Under the pieces are notes generated by a model. That model was not told where the DNA came from. It saw nothing but the letters and a program-made list of their open reading frames with translations, and did not search any database. A stretch of 10,095 bases of DNA, taken from contig DATMNI010000031.1 in the NCBI GenBank assembly GCA_035570275.1, forward strand, positions 1 through 10,095, in the 5' to 3' direction. Source of the stretch: DATMNI01 sp035570275 (lineage in GTDB: Bacteria; Acidobacteriota; Terriglobia; Bryobacterales; Bryobacteraceae). Within the stretch, counting starts at the first letter, position 1, and each line of letters begins with the position of its first letter. Shown here one piece after another: positions 1-6,586 of the stretch. Both the position numbers and the translations under genes were made by a program.

Positions 1-1142
1 AACGCCGTCACACCGCAGACGGGCATGACGATGGCCGCCGTGGCCTTCATCTGACGCAGCAGCGCCGCGCGCATGCGGTCGCGTGCGGCCAGGTTCACCA
101 GGATCTGCTCGGCTGATGGCACCGGCCCGCCCAGCGATTCCAGCAGCGTCCAGTGCGCCTCCTGCTCGCGGCCTTCCAGCCACTTTCGCGTGGCCACCGC
201 CGGCCACTGGCCGAACAGTACGCTCCAGACGTTGGGCGCCCGCTCCAGCCCTGGCGGCACGAACGGCGCCACCGCGAATCCGACGCCTTCCAGAATGGTC
301 CCGGCCCGCACCACGGCGGAACGGATCTCCGGGTCCACCGGCACATCGTAGAACTGCTCCCAGACACCGATGCGCACGCCTTCGAGCGCGGGCTCGGATA
401 ATGGCACGGGTGCGGAGAAAGGGTCCTGCGGATCGTATCCGGCCAGAGCCGAAAAAAGCAGCCGCAGGTCTTGCGCGGTGCGCGCCATCGGCCCGGCCGC
501 CGCCATAAGCCCCGCCGGATACCCCAGCGACGGCGTGTGCCCCACGCCCGAAATGCGTCCAGGCGTGGGCTTGAAGCCGGCGATCCCGCAGAAATGAGCC
601 GGAATGCGGATGGACCCGCCGCCATCGCTGGCCAGTCCGCCGGGCGAGCAGAAGGACGCAATGGCGGCCGCCTCGCCGCCGCTTGAACCGCCGGGCGTGC
701 GCTCGGGATCCAGCGGGTGGTTGGTGCGGCCGGTGACGAAGTTGTCGGTTTCGAAAGCCGAGAGCAACTCCGGCGTATTGGTGCGCCCCATCTGGATGGC
801 GCCCTGGCGGCGCAGGCGCGCGACGGATGGCGCATCGTCCGCCGCGGGCGGGGGTGTGCGCAGGCGGCTGCCCACCACCGTCGCCTGGCCGGCGATATCG
901 AAGCTGTCCTTGATGGTCACCGGGACACCGTGCAGCAAGCCGCGCGGTTCGCCCCGTTTGGCCGCGCCTTCGCGGTGGCGCGCTTCGGCCAATGCCTGCT
1001 CCGCGAATACCGTGACAAAGGCGTTCAAGGCCGGATTGCGCGCCTCGATTTGCTTGAGATGGGCTGCGACCAGTTCCACCGGGGAGATGGCGCCCTCGCG
1101 GACCATGGCCGCCATCAGGCAGAGCGAGGAACGGTAAGGCAC
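1..1142 (-). CDS. Amidase-signature family hydrolase, C-terminus beyond the window
   Basis: Hydrolase of the amidase signature (AS) family, which cleaves amide bonds with a Ser-cisSer-Lys triad and is usually cytoplasmic; the substrate cannot be told from sequence. The reading frame stays open from 1142 to the left edge (380 codons). Seen: VPVTIKD with Lys78, the GGSSGGE core at 151-157 with cis-Ser153, and SDGGGSIRIPA with nucleophile Ser177. The 24-residue step between the two serines fits the family. Typical members have about 450-500 residues, so roughly 80-120 C-terminal residues are missing. Start: GTG at 1142 gives MPYRSSLCLMAAMV followed by the usual 'ISPVELV' helix; ATG at 1115 is the alternative. 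No Shine-Dalgarno is seen. It lies 102 bp downstream of brnA on the same strand, but the gap and a separate -10-like box argue against an operon. Odd: DGGGS stands where many homologues have DTGGS. It could be a GatA-like or carbamate/acylamide hydrolase, so no symbol is given. Confidence 0.93.
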   Translation of the reverse strand, partial: MPYRSSLCLMAAMVREGAISPVELVAAHLKQIEARNPALNAFVTVFAEQALAEARHREGAAKRGEPRGLLHGVPVTIKDSFDIAGQATVVGSRLRTPPPAADDAPSVARLRRQGAIQMGRTNTPELLSAFETDNFVTGRTNHPLDPERTPGGSSGGEAAAIASFCSPGGLASDGGGSIRIPAHFCGIAGFKPTPGRISGVGHTPSLGYPAGLMAAAGPMARTAQDLRLLFSALAGYDPQDPFSAPVPLSEPALEGVRIGVWEQFYDVPVDPEIRSAVVRAGTILEGVGFAVAPFVPPGLERAPNVWSVLFGQWPAVATRKWLEGREQEAHWTLLESLGGPVPSAEQILVNLAARDRMRAALLRQMKATAAIVMPVCGVTA

Positions 1143-1148
1143 CAAGCC

Positions 1149-1154
1149 AGTGTA
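1149..1154 (-). promoter_or_regulatory. Candidate -10 box for the amidase gene
   Basis: On the minus strand TACACT (4/6 to TATAAT) ends exactly six bases before the GTG at 1142. No convincing -35 is seen at 16-18 bp. The same spacing recurs before brnT and the DUF433 gene, which is the main reason for listing this box. If used, the transcript would start at or next to the start codon. Confidence 0.35.
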
Positions 1155-1186
1155 ACGCGATGGGTGCGGAGGGCAGCGTCAGGGCC

Positions 1187-1221
1187 GGGGGGGCCCGGGG
1201 TCAGCGGCCAAGGGGGCGGGG
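1187..1221 (+). other. G-tract cluster, possible G-quadruplex
   Basis: Four runs of G (7, 4, 5 and 4 bases, at 1187-1193, 1197-1200, 1212-1216 and 1218-1221) lie in the gap between brnA and the amidase gene. On the minus strand, in the direction of transcription, this is a C-rich tract. It could fold as a G-quadruplex on the plus strand or simply be GC-rich spacer. It lacks the T-run of an intrinsic terminator. Confidence 0.3.
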
Positions 1222-1244
1222 TCGAGGGCCAGGCGGGACCCAGA

Positions 1245-1514
1245 TCAAGCCGCACTCGATTTCAGTTCCTCTCGAATGATGCGTCGCAGCGTATCTTCGA
1301 ACCTTGGCGCCTTCCCATCGAGATATTCCCGGAGCGCTGCATTGATGAGGGTCTGATAGCCGGTCGCGCCCCCCGACTCTTCCGCCATGCGAAAGAAGCG
1401 GTCCACAACATCCTGGTCGAGTCGAATCGTGATCCGGGTCTTGCCCTCAAACTCAGGTTCCGGCGGAAGAACTCTACCCCGCTTGCCTTTGCTGAAATCG
1501 TATCGATCTTTCAT
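1245..1514 (-). CDS. brnA: BrnA-family antitoxin
   Basis: Antitoxin of a type II BrnT/BrnA pair. It binds and neutralises the BrnT ribonuclease and, with it, represses its own promoter (known for the family). The protein is 89 residues, normal for BrnA. Seen: the N-terminal signature MKDRYDFSKGKRG, then a ribbon-helix-helix DNA-binding core with beta strand KTRITIRLD (25-33), helix 34-46 and helix 2 with YQTLINAALREYL (53-65). The basic/acidic tail is probably the remaining dimer and toxin-contact part. Start: ATG at 1514 overlaps the brnT stop as ATGA (four bases, 1511-1514), so the two are translationally coupled. The frame is open upstream to 1592, but those residues lie inside brnT and do not resemble BrnA. 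Toxin-first order is usual for brnTA. Confidence 0.93.
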   Translation of the reverse strand: MKDRYDFSKGKRGRVLPPEPEFEGKTRITIRLDQDVVDRFFRMAEESGGATGYQTLINAALREYLDGKAPRFEDTLRRIIREELKSSAA

Positions 1515-1789
1515 CGTTCTGCCTCGTACTCCTCGCGCTCGTGGGCTTCGGCTGGGCGCGCGGAAATAATCCGAATATTCCCGCCATGCCACGTGTAGAC
1601 AACCGCGAGCAAACGGCCCGTGGCGCCCATGCCGAGAGCGACAAACCGCTGCTCGCCCGGATCGGATTCCACATCCGCGATCGTGATCGCGTAAGGATCG
1701 TCAAACACCGGAATCGCTTCGGGCAGACGGACGCGGTGCTTGCGAAAGTTGAGCCCAGCTTTGCTCTCTTCGTCCCATTCGAAGCCCAC
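1511..1789 (-). CDS. brnT: BrnT-family ribonuclease toxin
   Basis: Toxin of the BrnT/BrnA pair, a small RelE-fold ribonuclease that inhibits translation by cutting RNA (family knowledge). The 92 residues match the usual 90-100. Seen: FEWDEESKAGLNFRKH at 3-18, the 'VFDDPYAITI' stretch at 28-37, a GEQRF turn near 45-49, and the conserved C-terminal strand IRIISARPAEAHEREEYE (72-89), which carries the basic and acidic residues typical of the active face. The start is GTG at 1789, because FEWDE sits right behind it and no ATG exists upstream at a sensible distance. It is first in a two-gene operon with brnA. No frameshift or missing block is seen, so the toxin looks functional. Confidence 0.93.
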   Translation of the reverse strand: MGFEWDEESKAGLNFRKHRVRLPEAIPVFDDPYAITIADVESDPGEQRFVALGMGATGRLLAVVYTWHGGNIRIISARPAEAHEREEYEAER

Positions 1790-1795
1790 AACCTA

Positions 1796-1824
1796 AGCGT
1801 ACGCACTTTATGTGCATACGTCAA
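1796..1824 (-). promoter_or_regulatory. brnTA promoter with inverted-repeat operator
   Basis: On the minus strand a -35 TTGACG (1824-1819) and a -10-like TACGCT (1801-1796) are separated by 17 bp. The spacer holds an inverted repeat with arms 1798-1806 and 1812-1820 (9 bp, one mismatch) around TTTAT; the plus strand reads CGTACGCAC, TTTAT, GTGCATACG. BrnA-type ribbon-helix-helix proteins bind such repeats, so this is the likely autoregulatory operator: binding here would block RNA polymerase. The -10 ends six bases before the GTG of brnT. Confidence 0.6.
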
Positions 1825-1901
1825 AGGCAGGCTACGAGATTTGCCGGACACTACCTTGACCAGGTCTTGAGTCGGCGACGCCTCTGCAGATCTCCCCGCC
1901 G

Positions 1902-1936
1902 GTCCCGCGGGACGCGCGGGACGGACTTCGTATAAT
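1902..1936 (+). promoter_or_regulatory. Palindrome and direct repeat in front of a perfect TATAAT
   Basis: GTCCCGCGGGAC at 1902-1913 is a perfect 12-bp palindrome. Its right half, CGCGGGAC, recurs at 1915-1922 one base later. A perfect -10 TATAAT follows at 1931-1936 on the plus strand. No good -35 is present, so the promoter, if real, would depend on an activator or be weak. It points toward pyc, which would then have a leader of over 350 bases, or toward an unrecognised small transcript. Confidence 0.3.
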
Positions 1937-2231
1937 CACCGTCATCACTTCTTCGCCAACCCCTCTTCCAGCTTGGCCGCTGAACCCCGACAGCGCCTCT
2001 CAGTTCTTTCCGCCCCAGCCCAATCGGCCTGGACAGCCCCGCCAACATGGACGGTTCGTGGGCAGCAGTGCAGAATGGCTGGCAGATCGGGCTCCACCGG
2101 CGCGCGGCCAACCGGGATGCGGCCGGCAACCCCGCCAGGCGGCGACGCGAGATGGCAGCCCGGCATGTCGAAGGTCCGGCCGAAACCGCCGAAACCGTGC
2201 TGCAACGGCTGCGGCGCCGAAACCGGCATGG

Positions 2232-2260
2232 ATGACCGGTAATACCGCAGATGCTATCCT
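2232..2260 (+). promoter_or_regulatory. Candidate pyc promoter
   Basis: ATGACC (2232-2237, 4/6 to TTGACA) and TATCCT (2255-2260, 4/6 to TATAAT) are separated by 17 bp. Transcription would start near 2267 and give a leader of about 48 bases. The case is moderate: spacing is ideal, but the boxes are imperfect. Confidence 0.35.
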
Positions 2261-2287
2261 CGGAAAAGCAGCGTTTCCCCACTCCTT

Positions 2288-2321
2288 TTCTGAGCCCGTG
2301 AAGATTCTGAGCCCATGAAGA
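2288..2321 (+). repeat. 17-bp tandem duplication over the pyc start
   Basis: Two adjacent 17-bp copies, TTCTGAGCCCRTGAAGA, occupy 2288-2304 and 2305-2321. They differ at one base, so the first carries GTG AAG and the second ATG AAG, the real pyc start. The copies are 17 bases apart, so the upstream GTG is out of frame with pyc. Confidence 0.9.
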
Positions 2322-5300
2322 AACTCCTTGCACTGAATCGCAGCGAAATTGCGATCCGCATCCTGCGCGCCGCCAACGAACTCAGGCTGCGCACCGTGGC
2401 CATCTATTCGCAGGAAGACCGGCTTGCCCTGCACCGCTTCAAGGCCGACGAAGCTTACCTGATCGGCGAAGGCAAAGGGCCGGTGGAGGCCTACCTTGAC
2501 ATAGAAGGCATCGTGGCGCTGGCGAAAGAAAAAGAGGTTGACGCCATCCATCCGGGCTATGGTTTCCTCTCGGAGAATCCGGCGCTGGCGCGGGCCTGCC
2601 AGCGGGCGGGCATCACCTTCGTGGGTCCGGACGCCCCGTTGTTGGAGCTTCTGGGAGACAAAACGGCCGCGCGCCGCCTGGCGCAGAAGGCCGGAATCCC
2701 TCTGGTGCCGGGGACCGAAGAAGCCGTGCGGAACCCAAAGCAGGCGGCGAAGATCGCGGCCCAGATCGGGTATCCGCTGATCGTCAAGGCGGCGTTCGGC
2801 GGCGGCGGCCGCGGCATGCGGGTGGTGGAGAAGGCCGAAGATTTCGCCGGGAAACTGGAGGAGGCGCGGCAGGAATCGGCGGCGGCCTTCGGTAACGACG
2901 CGGTCTTTCTGGAACGCTTCGTGCGGCGCGCCAGGCACATCGAAGTGCAGATTCTGGGCGACCGCCACGGCAACATCCGCCACCTCTATGAGCGCGATTG
3001 CTCGGTGCAGCGGCGGCATCAGAAGGTGGTGGAAGTGGCGCCCGCGGTGGCGCTGGACCCGAAGATCCGCGCCGCGCTGGCGGAGGCTGCCGTCACGCTG
3101 GCCAAAGCGGCCGGATACTGCAACGCCGGCACGGTGGAGTTCCTGGTGGATGGTGAATCGGGCGAGTGGTTCTTCATTGAAGTGAACCCGCGCATTCAGG
3201 TGGAGCACACCGTGACCGAAATGGTGACGGGCATCGACCTGGTGCGCTGCCAGATTCAGGTGGCGCAGGGGCTGGCACTGGACGGCCCGGAAATAAATTT
3301 GCCGGCGCAGGACAAGATGCCGCTTTACGGCTACGCGCTGCAATGCCGCATCACCACCGAAGACCCCGGCAACGGTTTCGTGCCCGACTACGGCAAGATC
3401 CACACCTACCGCTCGCCGGCGGGCTTCGGCATTCGCCTGGACGGCGGGTCGGCCTACAGCGGCGCGGTGATCACGCCGTTCTACGATTCGCTGCTGGTGA
3501 AAACCACCGCCTGGGGACGCGAGTTCCGGCACGCCTGCCAGCGCATGGACCGCAGCCTGCGCGAGTTCCGCGTGCGCGGCGTGAAGACCAACATTCCGTT
3601 CCTGGAAAACGTGGTGAACCACCCGGATTTCCAGGCCGGAAACGTGAGCACGGGGTGGCTGGAACAGACGCCCGAGCTTTTCCGCTTCGTCGCGCGCCGC
3701 GACCGCGCCACCAGGTTGCTGAGCTACCTGGGGGACGTGATCGTGAACGGAAACCCGGCGGTGGCCGGCAAACCGGTTCCGTCAAGGTTGGGCACGCCGC
3801 CGGTTCCGCCGCACAATGCCGCGACGCCGCCCGATGGCACCCGGCAGCTTTTGGCCCAACTGGGGCCTGCGGGCTTCGCCGAATGGGCCGGCAAACAGCG
3901 GCGTCTGCTGCTGACCGATACCACGTTCCGGGATGCGCACCAATCGCTGCTGGCGACCCGCGTGCGCACCTACGACATGTTGGCCATCGCCAACCACGTG
4001 GCGCACCGGCTGCACAACCTGTTCAGCCTGGAAATGTGGGGCGGCGCCACGTTCGACGTCACCATGCGCTTCCTGCTGGAAGATCCGTTTGCGAGGCTGC
4101 GTCAGTTGCGCGCCGCCATTCCCAATATCTGCTTCCAGATGCTGCTGCGCGCCTCCAACGCCGTGGGCTACACGGCCTATCCCGACAACGTGGTGGCCGC
4201 GTTCATCCAGGAAGCCGCGGCGCAGGGCATCGACATTTTCCGCATTTTCGATTCGCTCAACTGGCTGCCCAACATGAAGGCTTCCATGGCGGCGGTGCGC
4301 GAGACCCGGTCGTTATGCGAGGCCGCCATCTGCTACACCGGCGACATTCTCGACCCCAAGCGCGACAAATACCCGCTGGCCTACTACGTGAAGATGGCCA
4401 AAGAACTGGAGAAGATGGGAGCGCACATGCTGGCCATCAAGGATATGGCCGGGCTGTGCAAACCCTACGCGGCGGAGAAGCTGGTCAAGACTCTGCGGCA
4501 GGAAGTGGGGATTCCGATTCACTTCCACACCCACGATACCAGCGGCATCAACGCGGCTTCGGTGCTGAAAGCCGCCGACGCCGGGGTGCACGTGGCCGAT
4601 GCCGCGGTGGCTTCGATGAGCGGCGCCACCAGCCAGCCGAATTTGAATTCCATCGTGGCGGCCCTCCACCATACGCGGCGCGATTCGGGGCTGGACCTGG
4701 CGGCGCTGAACCAGTACGCCGATTACTGGGAGGTGGTCCGCGAATTTTACGCGCCGTTCGACACCGGACCCAAATCGGGCACGGCCGAAGTCTACATCCA
4801 CGAGATGCCCGGCGGGCAGTACACCAACCTCAAGGAGCAGGCCGAATCCATGGGGCTGGGCCCGCGGTGGCATGAAATCGCGCAGACTTATGCCGAGGTG
4901 AACTTTGCCTTCGGCGACATTGTCAAGGTGACGCCTTCCAGCAAAGTGGTGGGCGATATGGCGATCTTCCTGGTCAATCAGAAGATGACCGTGGAGCAGT
5001 TCGCCCGGCTGGGGCCGGACCACAACCTGACGCTGCCTTCGTCGGTGATCGAAATGTTTTCAGGATCGCTGGGCGAGCCCGACGGCGGCTGGCCCAGGAA
5101 ACTGCAGAACGTCATTCTACGCGGCGGCAAGCCACAACGAGGCCGCCCCGGCGCCAATCTGCCGGCAGTGCAGCTTACAGAGACTGCGGCGGCGGTGGAG
5201 ATGGAACTGGGCCGCAAGCCGGCGCCGGACGAAGTGCTCAGCTACCTGATGTACCCGGATGTCTTTTTGAAATTCGCCAGGGCTCGCCAGAATTTCGGCG

Positions 5301-5752
5301 ACGTGGACGTGTTGCCGACGCCGCAGTTCTACTACGGGATGCAGCGCGGCGAAGATATCGCGGTGGAACTGGAGCCCGGCAAGGTGCTGGTGATCAAATT
5401 CCTGACGCTGGGCGAACCTCACCCCGACGGCACGCGCACGGTCTTCTTCGAATTGAACGGCCAGCCGCGCGAGGTGAGCGTGCGCGACCGCAAACTGGAG
5501 GTGACTGAAGCGCCCAAACCCAAGGCCGACCCCAACCAGCCGGGCCAGATTGGCGCGCCCATCCCCGGAGTAGTCTCGACGGTGGCGGTGACCCTTAATC
5601 AGCCGTTGAAAAAAGGCGACCGGCTGCTGGTGATGGAAGCCATGAAAATGCAGAGCACGGTCTACTCCCCCATGGCGGGCACGGTGAGACAGTTGCTGGT
5701 GAGGCCCGGGCAACAGGTGGAGGCCAAGGATCTGCTGCTGGTGATTGAATAG
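2315..5752 (+). CDS. pyc: Pyruvate carboxylase
   Basis: Cytoplasmic biotin enzyme that makes oxaloacetate from pyruvate, bicarbonate and ATP, refilling the TCA cycle and feeding gluconeogenesis. The 1145 residues match the single-chain form (usually 1140-1180). Biotin carboxylase domain, about 1-450: the ATP-grasp glycine loop GGGGRGM (162-168) and the signature FIEVNPRIQVEHTVTE (287-302). Carboxyltransferase domain, about 530-800: DTTFRDAHQS (535-544) with metal ligand Asp535, Lys709 in AIKDMAG as the carbamylated lysine, and HTHDTSG with metal ligands His738 and His740. A conserved PYC/OADA region spans about 820-1020. The biotinyl domain, about 1075-1145, has EAMKM with biotin attached to Lys1111. 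All key residues are present and there is no frameshift. A proline-rich linker sits at 485-510. The start is ATG at 2315, giving MKKLLALNRSEIAIRI, the normal N-terminus; only a weak GAG precedes it. The gene is alone on its strand. Confidence 0.98.
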   Translation: MKKLLALNRSEIAIRILRAANELRLRTVAIYSQEDRLALHRFKADEAYLIGEGKGPVEAYLDIEGIVALAKEKEVDAIHPGYGFLSENPALARACQRAGITFVGPDAPLLELLGDKTAARRLAQKAGIPLVPGTEEAVRNPKQAAKIAAQIGYPLIVKAAFGGGGRGMRVVEKAEDFAGKLEEARQESAAAFGNDAVFLERFVRRARHIEVQILGDRHGNIRHLYERDCSVQRRHQKVVEVAPAVALDPKIRAALAEAAVTLAKAAGYCNAGTVEFLVDGESGEWFFIEVNPRIQVEHTVTEMVTGIDLVRCQIQVAQGLALDGPEINLPAQDKMPLYGYALQCRITTEDPGNGFVPDYGKIHTYRSPAGFGIRLDGGSAYSGAVITPFYDSLLVKTTAWGREFRHACQRMDRSLREFRVRGVKTNIPFLENVVNHPDFQAGNVSTGWLEQTPELFRFVARRDRATRLLSYLGDVIVNGNPAVAGKPVPSRLGTPPVPPHNAATPPDGTRQLLAQLGPAGFAEWAGKQRRLLLTDTTFRDAHQSLLATRVRTYDMLAIANHVAHRLHNLFSLEMWGGATFDVTMRFLLEDPFARLRQLRAAIPNICFQMLLRASNAVGYTAYPDNVVAAFIQEAAAQGIDIFRIFDSLNWLPNMKASMAAVRETRSLCEAAICYTGDILDPKRDKYPLAYYVKMAKELEKMGAHMLAIKDMAGLCKPYAAEKLVKTLRQEVGIPIHFHTHDTSGINAASVLKAADAGVHVADAAVASMSGATSQPNLNSIVAALHHTRRDSGLDLAALNQYADYWEVVREFYAPFDTGPKSGTAEVYIHEMPGGQYTNLKEQAESMGLGPRWHEIAQTYAEVNFAFGDIVKVTPSSKVVGDMAIFLVNQKMTVEQFARLGPDHNLTLPSSVIEMFSGSLGEPDGGWPRKLQNVILRGGKPQRGRPGANLPAVQLTETAAAVEMELGRKPAPDEVLSYLMYPDVFLKFARARQNFGDVDVLPTPQFYYGMQRGEDIAVELEPGKVLVIKFLTLGEPHPDGTRTVFFELNGQPREVSVRDRKLEVTEAPKPKADPNQPGQIGAPIPGVVSTVAVTLNQPLKKGDRLLVMEAMKMQSTVYSPMAGTVRQLLVRPGQQVEAKDLLLVIE

Positions 5753-5817
5753 GGCGATTGAACAGTGAGCCGATTATCCCCGGTTGGAATCCCCAGGTGC
5801 AGAGGCGGCCCGTTGCC

Positions 5818-6141
5818 CTACCGGATTTCAAGAACGTTGACCTGTCCGGGTCTTGTTTGCCTCACCAAATCGCGAATCTCCGCAAACTGAGGCCGGTAAG
5901 CGGCAAGATGATTGAATCGACTGACCAGAACCACAATGCCCAAAAGGTACGTTCCTGTGGGATTTTGAAATCGGAGATTCCGATCCAGGGTCACGAAGTT
6001 GTCGAAGTTCCCAGACGCTTCCTTCATGAGTCTCCCATTGGTGAGTGAGCGCCAGCCCATTTCCGCCACGGTCTTGACCACGTCGCCGGGGAAGGCCAGG
6101 CGAAGCCGCGGATTTAAGCACTCGTCAAGGAGGATGCGCAT
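5818..6141 (-). CDS. DUF5615 PIN-like toxin
   Basis: Small PIN-like protein of the DUF5615 family, found as the toxin partner of DUF433 antitoxins and presumed to be a metal-dependent ribonuclease. The 107 residues are of normal length. Seen: MRILLDECLN at the N-terminus with Asp6, TVAEMGW at 24-30, LTNGRLMKEA at 33-42 with Glu41, and the TLDRNLRFQ motif with Asp53 at 51-59. These are the acidic residues expected to hold the metal. Start: ATG at 6141; AAGGA abuts it directly, so translation probably depends on coupling to the upstream antitoxin, whose last 28 bases overlap this gene. It ends 65 bp from the end of pyc, to which it is convergent. No sign of decay. Confidence 0.88.
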   Translation of the reverse strand: MRILLDECLNPRLRLAFPGDVVKTVAEMGWRSLTNGRLMKEASGNFDNFVTLDRNLRFQNPTGTYLLGIVVLVSRFNHLAAYRPQFAEIRDLVRQTRPGQVNVLEIR

Positions 6142-6362
6142 TCCTTCATTTGCTCACCGGCCAGTTCTAAAAAGCATTGAGCCTGTCTCCGTTCCAAAGA
6201 CGGCACTGTTTCCAGAAATTCGTCCAGTGAGAAGCCAGCGGTAAGGTGATCGATCAGCATCTGTACAGGAATCCGTGTTCCTCTGAAGCATGGTTCTCCC
6301 GACAGCCGGTCGGGGTCGACCCACACAAGCTCTTCCAATCGCCGCCGCAGTTCCAACTGCAT
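6114..6362 (-). CDS. DUF433 antitoxin
   Basis: Antitoxin of the VapB45-like DUF433 family, paired with the downstream PIN-like toxin. The family has a small winged or homeodomain-like helix-turn-helix and is expected to autoregulate the operon. The 82-residue frame shows the family core: WVDPDRLSGEPCFRGTRIPV (14-33) then MLIDHLTAGFSLDEFLETVP (35-54). Start: ATG at 6362 puts the core at its usual distance from the N-terminus. The frame is open upstream to a GTG at 6434, but those 24 extra residues are not family-like. GGAG ends only two bases before the ATG. The C-terminal 28 bases overlap the toxin start, indicating a coupled two-gene operon in antitoxin-first order. Confidence 0.88.
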   Translation of the reverse strand: MQLELRRRLEELVWVDPDRLSGEPCFRGTRIPVQMLIDHLTAGFSLDEFLETVPSLERRQAQCFLELAGEQMKECASSLTSA

Positions 6363-6368
6363 AGCTCC

Positions 6369-6398
6369 AACGTACAACAAACCGCCATTTTCGTGCAA
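6369..6398 (-). promoter_or_regulatory. Candidate promoter of the DUF433/DUF5615 pair
   Basis: On the minus strand TTGCAC (6398-6393) and TACGTT (6374-6369) are separated by 18 bp, and the -10-like box ends six bases before the ATG at 6362. This nearly repeats the brnTA layout, but no inverted repeat is seen here. It would give a leaderless or almost leaderless mRNA. Confidence 0.35.
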
Positions 6399-6439
6399 AG
6401 CCGGGCCGCGCCGAGACAGCGGCTTAGCCGCCACTCCCG

Positions 6440-6586
6440 CTACCTCGCCAGCGCCGTCTCCGACGTAAGCGGGTCGGCCGGCGCGCTCACGGTGCCTCGG
6501 GCGACGTCCACCATCAACCTCGCGCCGGGGATCATCGACCAGATGTCTTTCTGAAATTCGCCAAGGCGCTGTTGATCACGCCGCAT
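6440..6586 (-). pseudogene. Truncated HEPN (DUF86)-like stub after the nucleotidyltransferase
   Basis: A 48-codon frame starts with ATG at 6586, overlapping the end of the nucleotidyltransferase gene (ATATATGCGGCGTGA), which is where the HEPN partner of MNT/HEPN pairs usually begins. Its first residues, MRRDQQRL, resemble the N-terminus of DUF86 HEPN proteins, which run to about 110-140 residues. From residue 7 to 15 the sequence is antisense to a pyc-like segment, and after that I see no HEPN helix pattern and no R-x4-6-H motif. It ends at TAG 6440. I infer a HEPN gene cut off soon after its start. A chance open frame is the alternative. Confidence 0.35.
6542..6567 (+). repeat. 26-bp segment repeated from pyc
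   Basis: 24 of 26 bases match pyc 5258-5283 in the same orientation. In pyc the stretch encodes DVFLKFARA; here the same frame would read DVFLKFAKA. The flanks do not match. It may be a scrap of another carboxylase gene or a short recombination product; coincidence is unlikely but possible. Confidence 0.6.

Larger units (their letters stand above)
1825..2287. other. Intergenic stretch without a recognisable gene
   Basis: About 460 bases lie between the brnTA promoter and pyc. Short open frames exist on both strands (for example 1973-2242 plus, 1945-2229 minus), but none has a credible ribosome site or a protein I recognise. The palindrome/TATAAT element and the pyc promoter candidate are listed separately. 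A degraded gene or a small RNA here cannot be excluded. Confidence 0.5.

Noticed and set aside
95..835. 246-codon minus-strand frame in the amidase region
   Set aside because: The true amidase frame, with its catalytic Lys and both Ser motifs, overlaps it in another frame and is open to the window edge.
1973..2242. Plus-strand 89-codon frame ending in a PPKPCCNGCG segment
   Set aside because: The segment faintly recalls small cysteine-rich oxidoreductase-like proteins, but the frame stops right after it, there is no ribosome site and the rest is low-complexity. Too weak to call.
2000..3622. 540-codon open frame on the minus strand, antisense to pyc
   Set aside because: It is rich in His, Arg and Ala, has no recognisable domain, and lies opposite a perfectly conserved pyruvate carboxylase. 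It is a shadow of GC-rich coding DNA.
3343..4875. 510-codon open frame on the plus strand inside pyc
   Set aside because: It is the shifted frame of pyc, with no family likeness; pyc itself is intact throughout.
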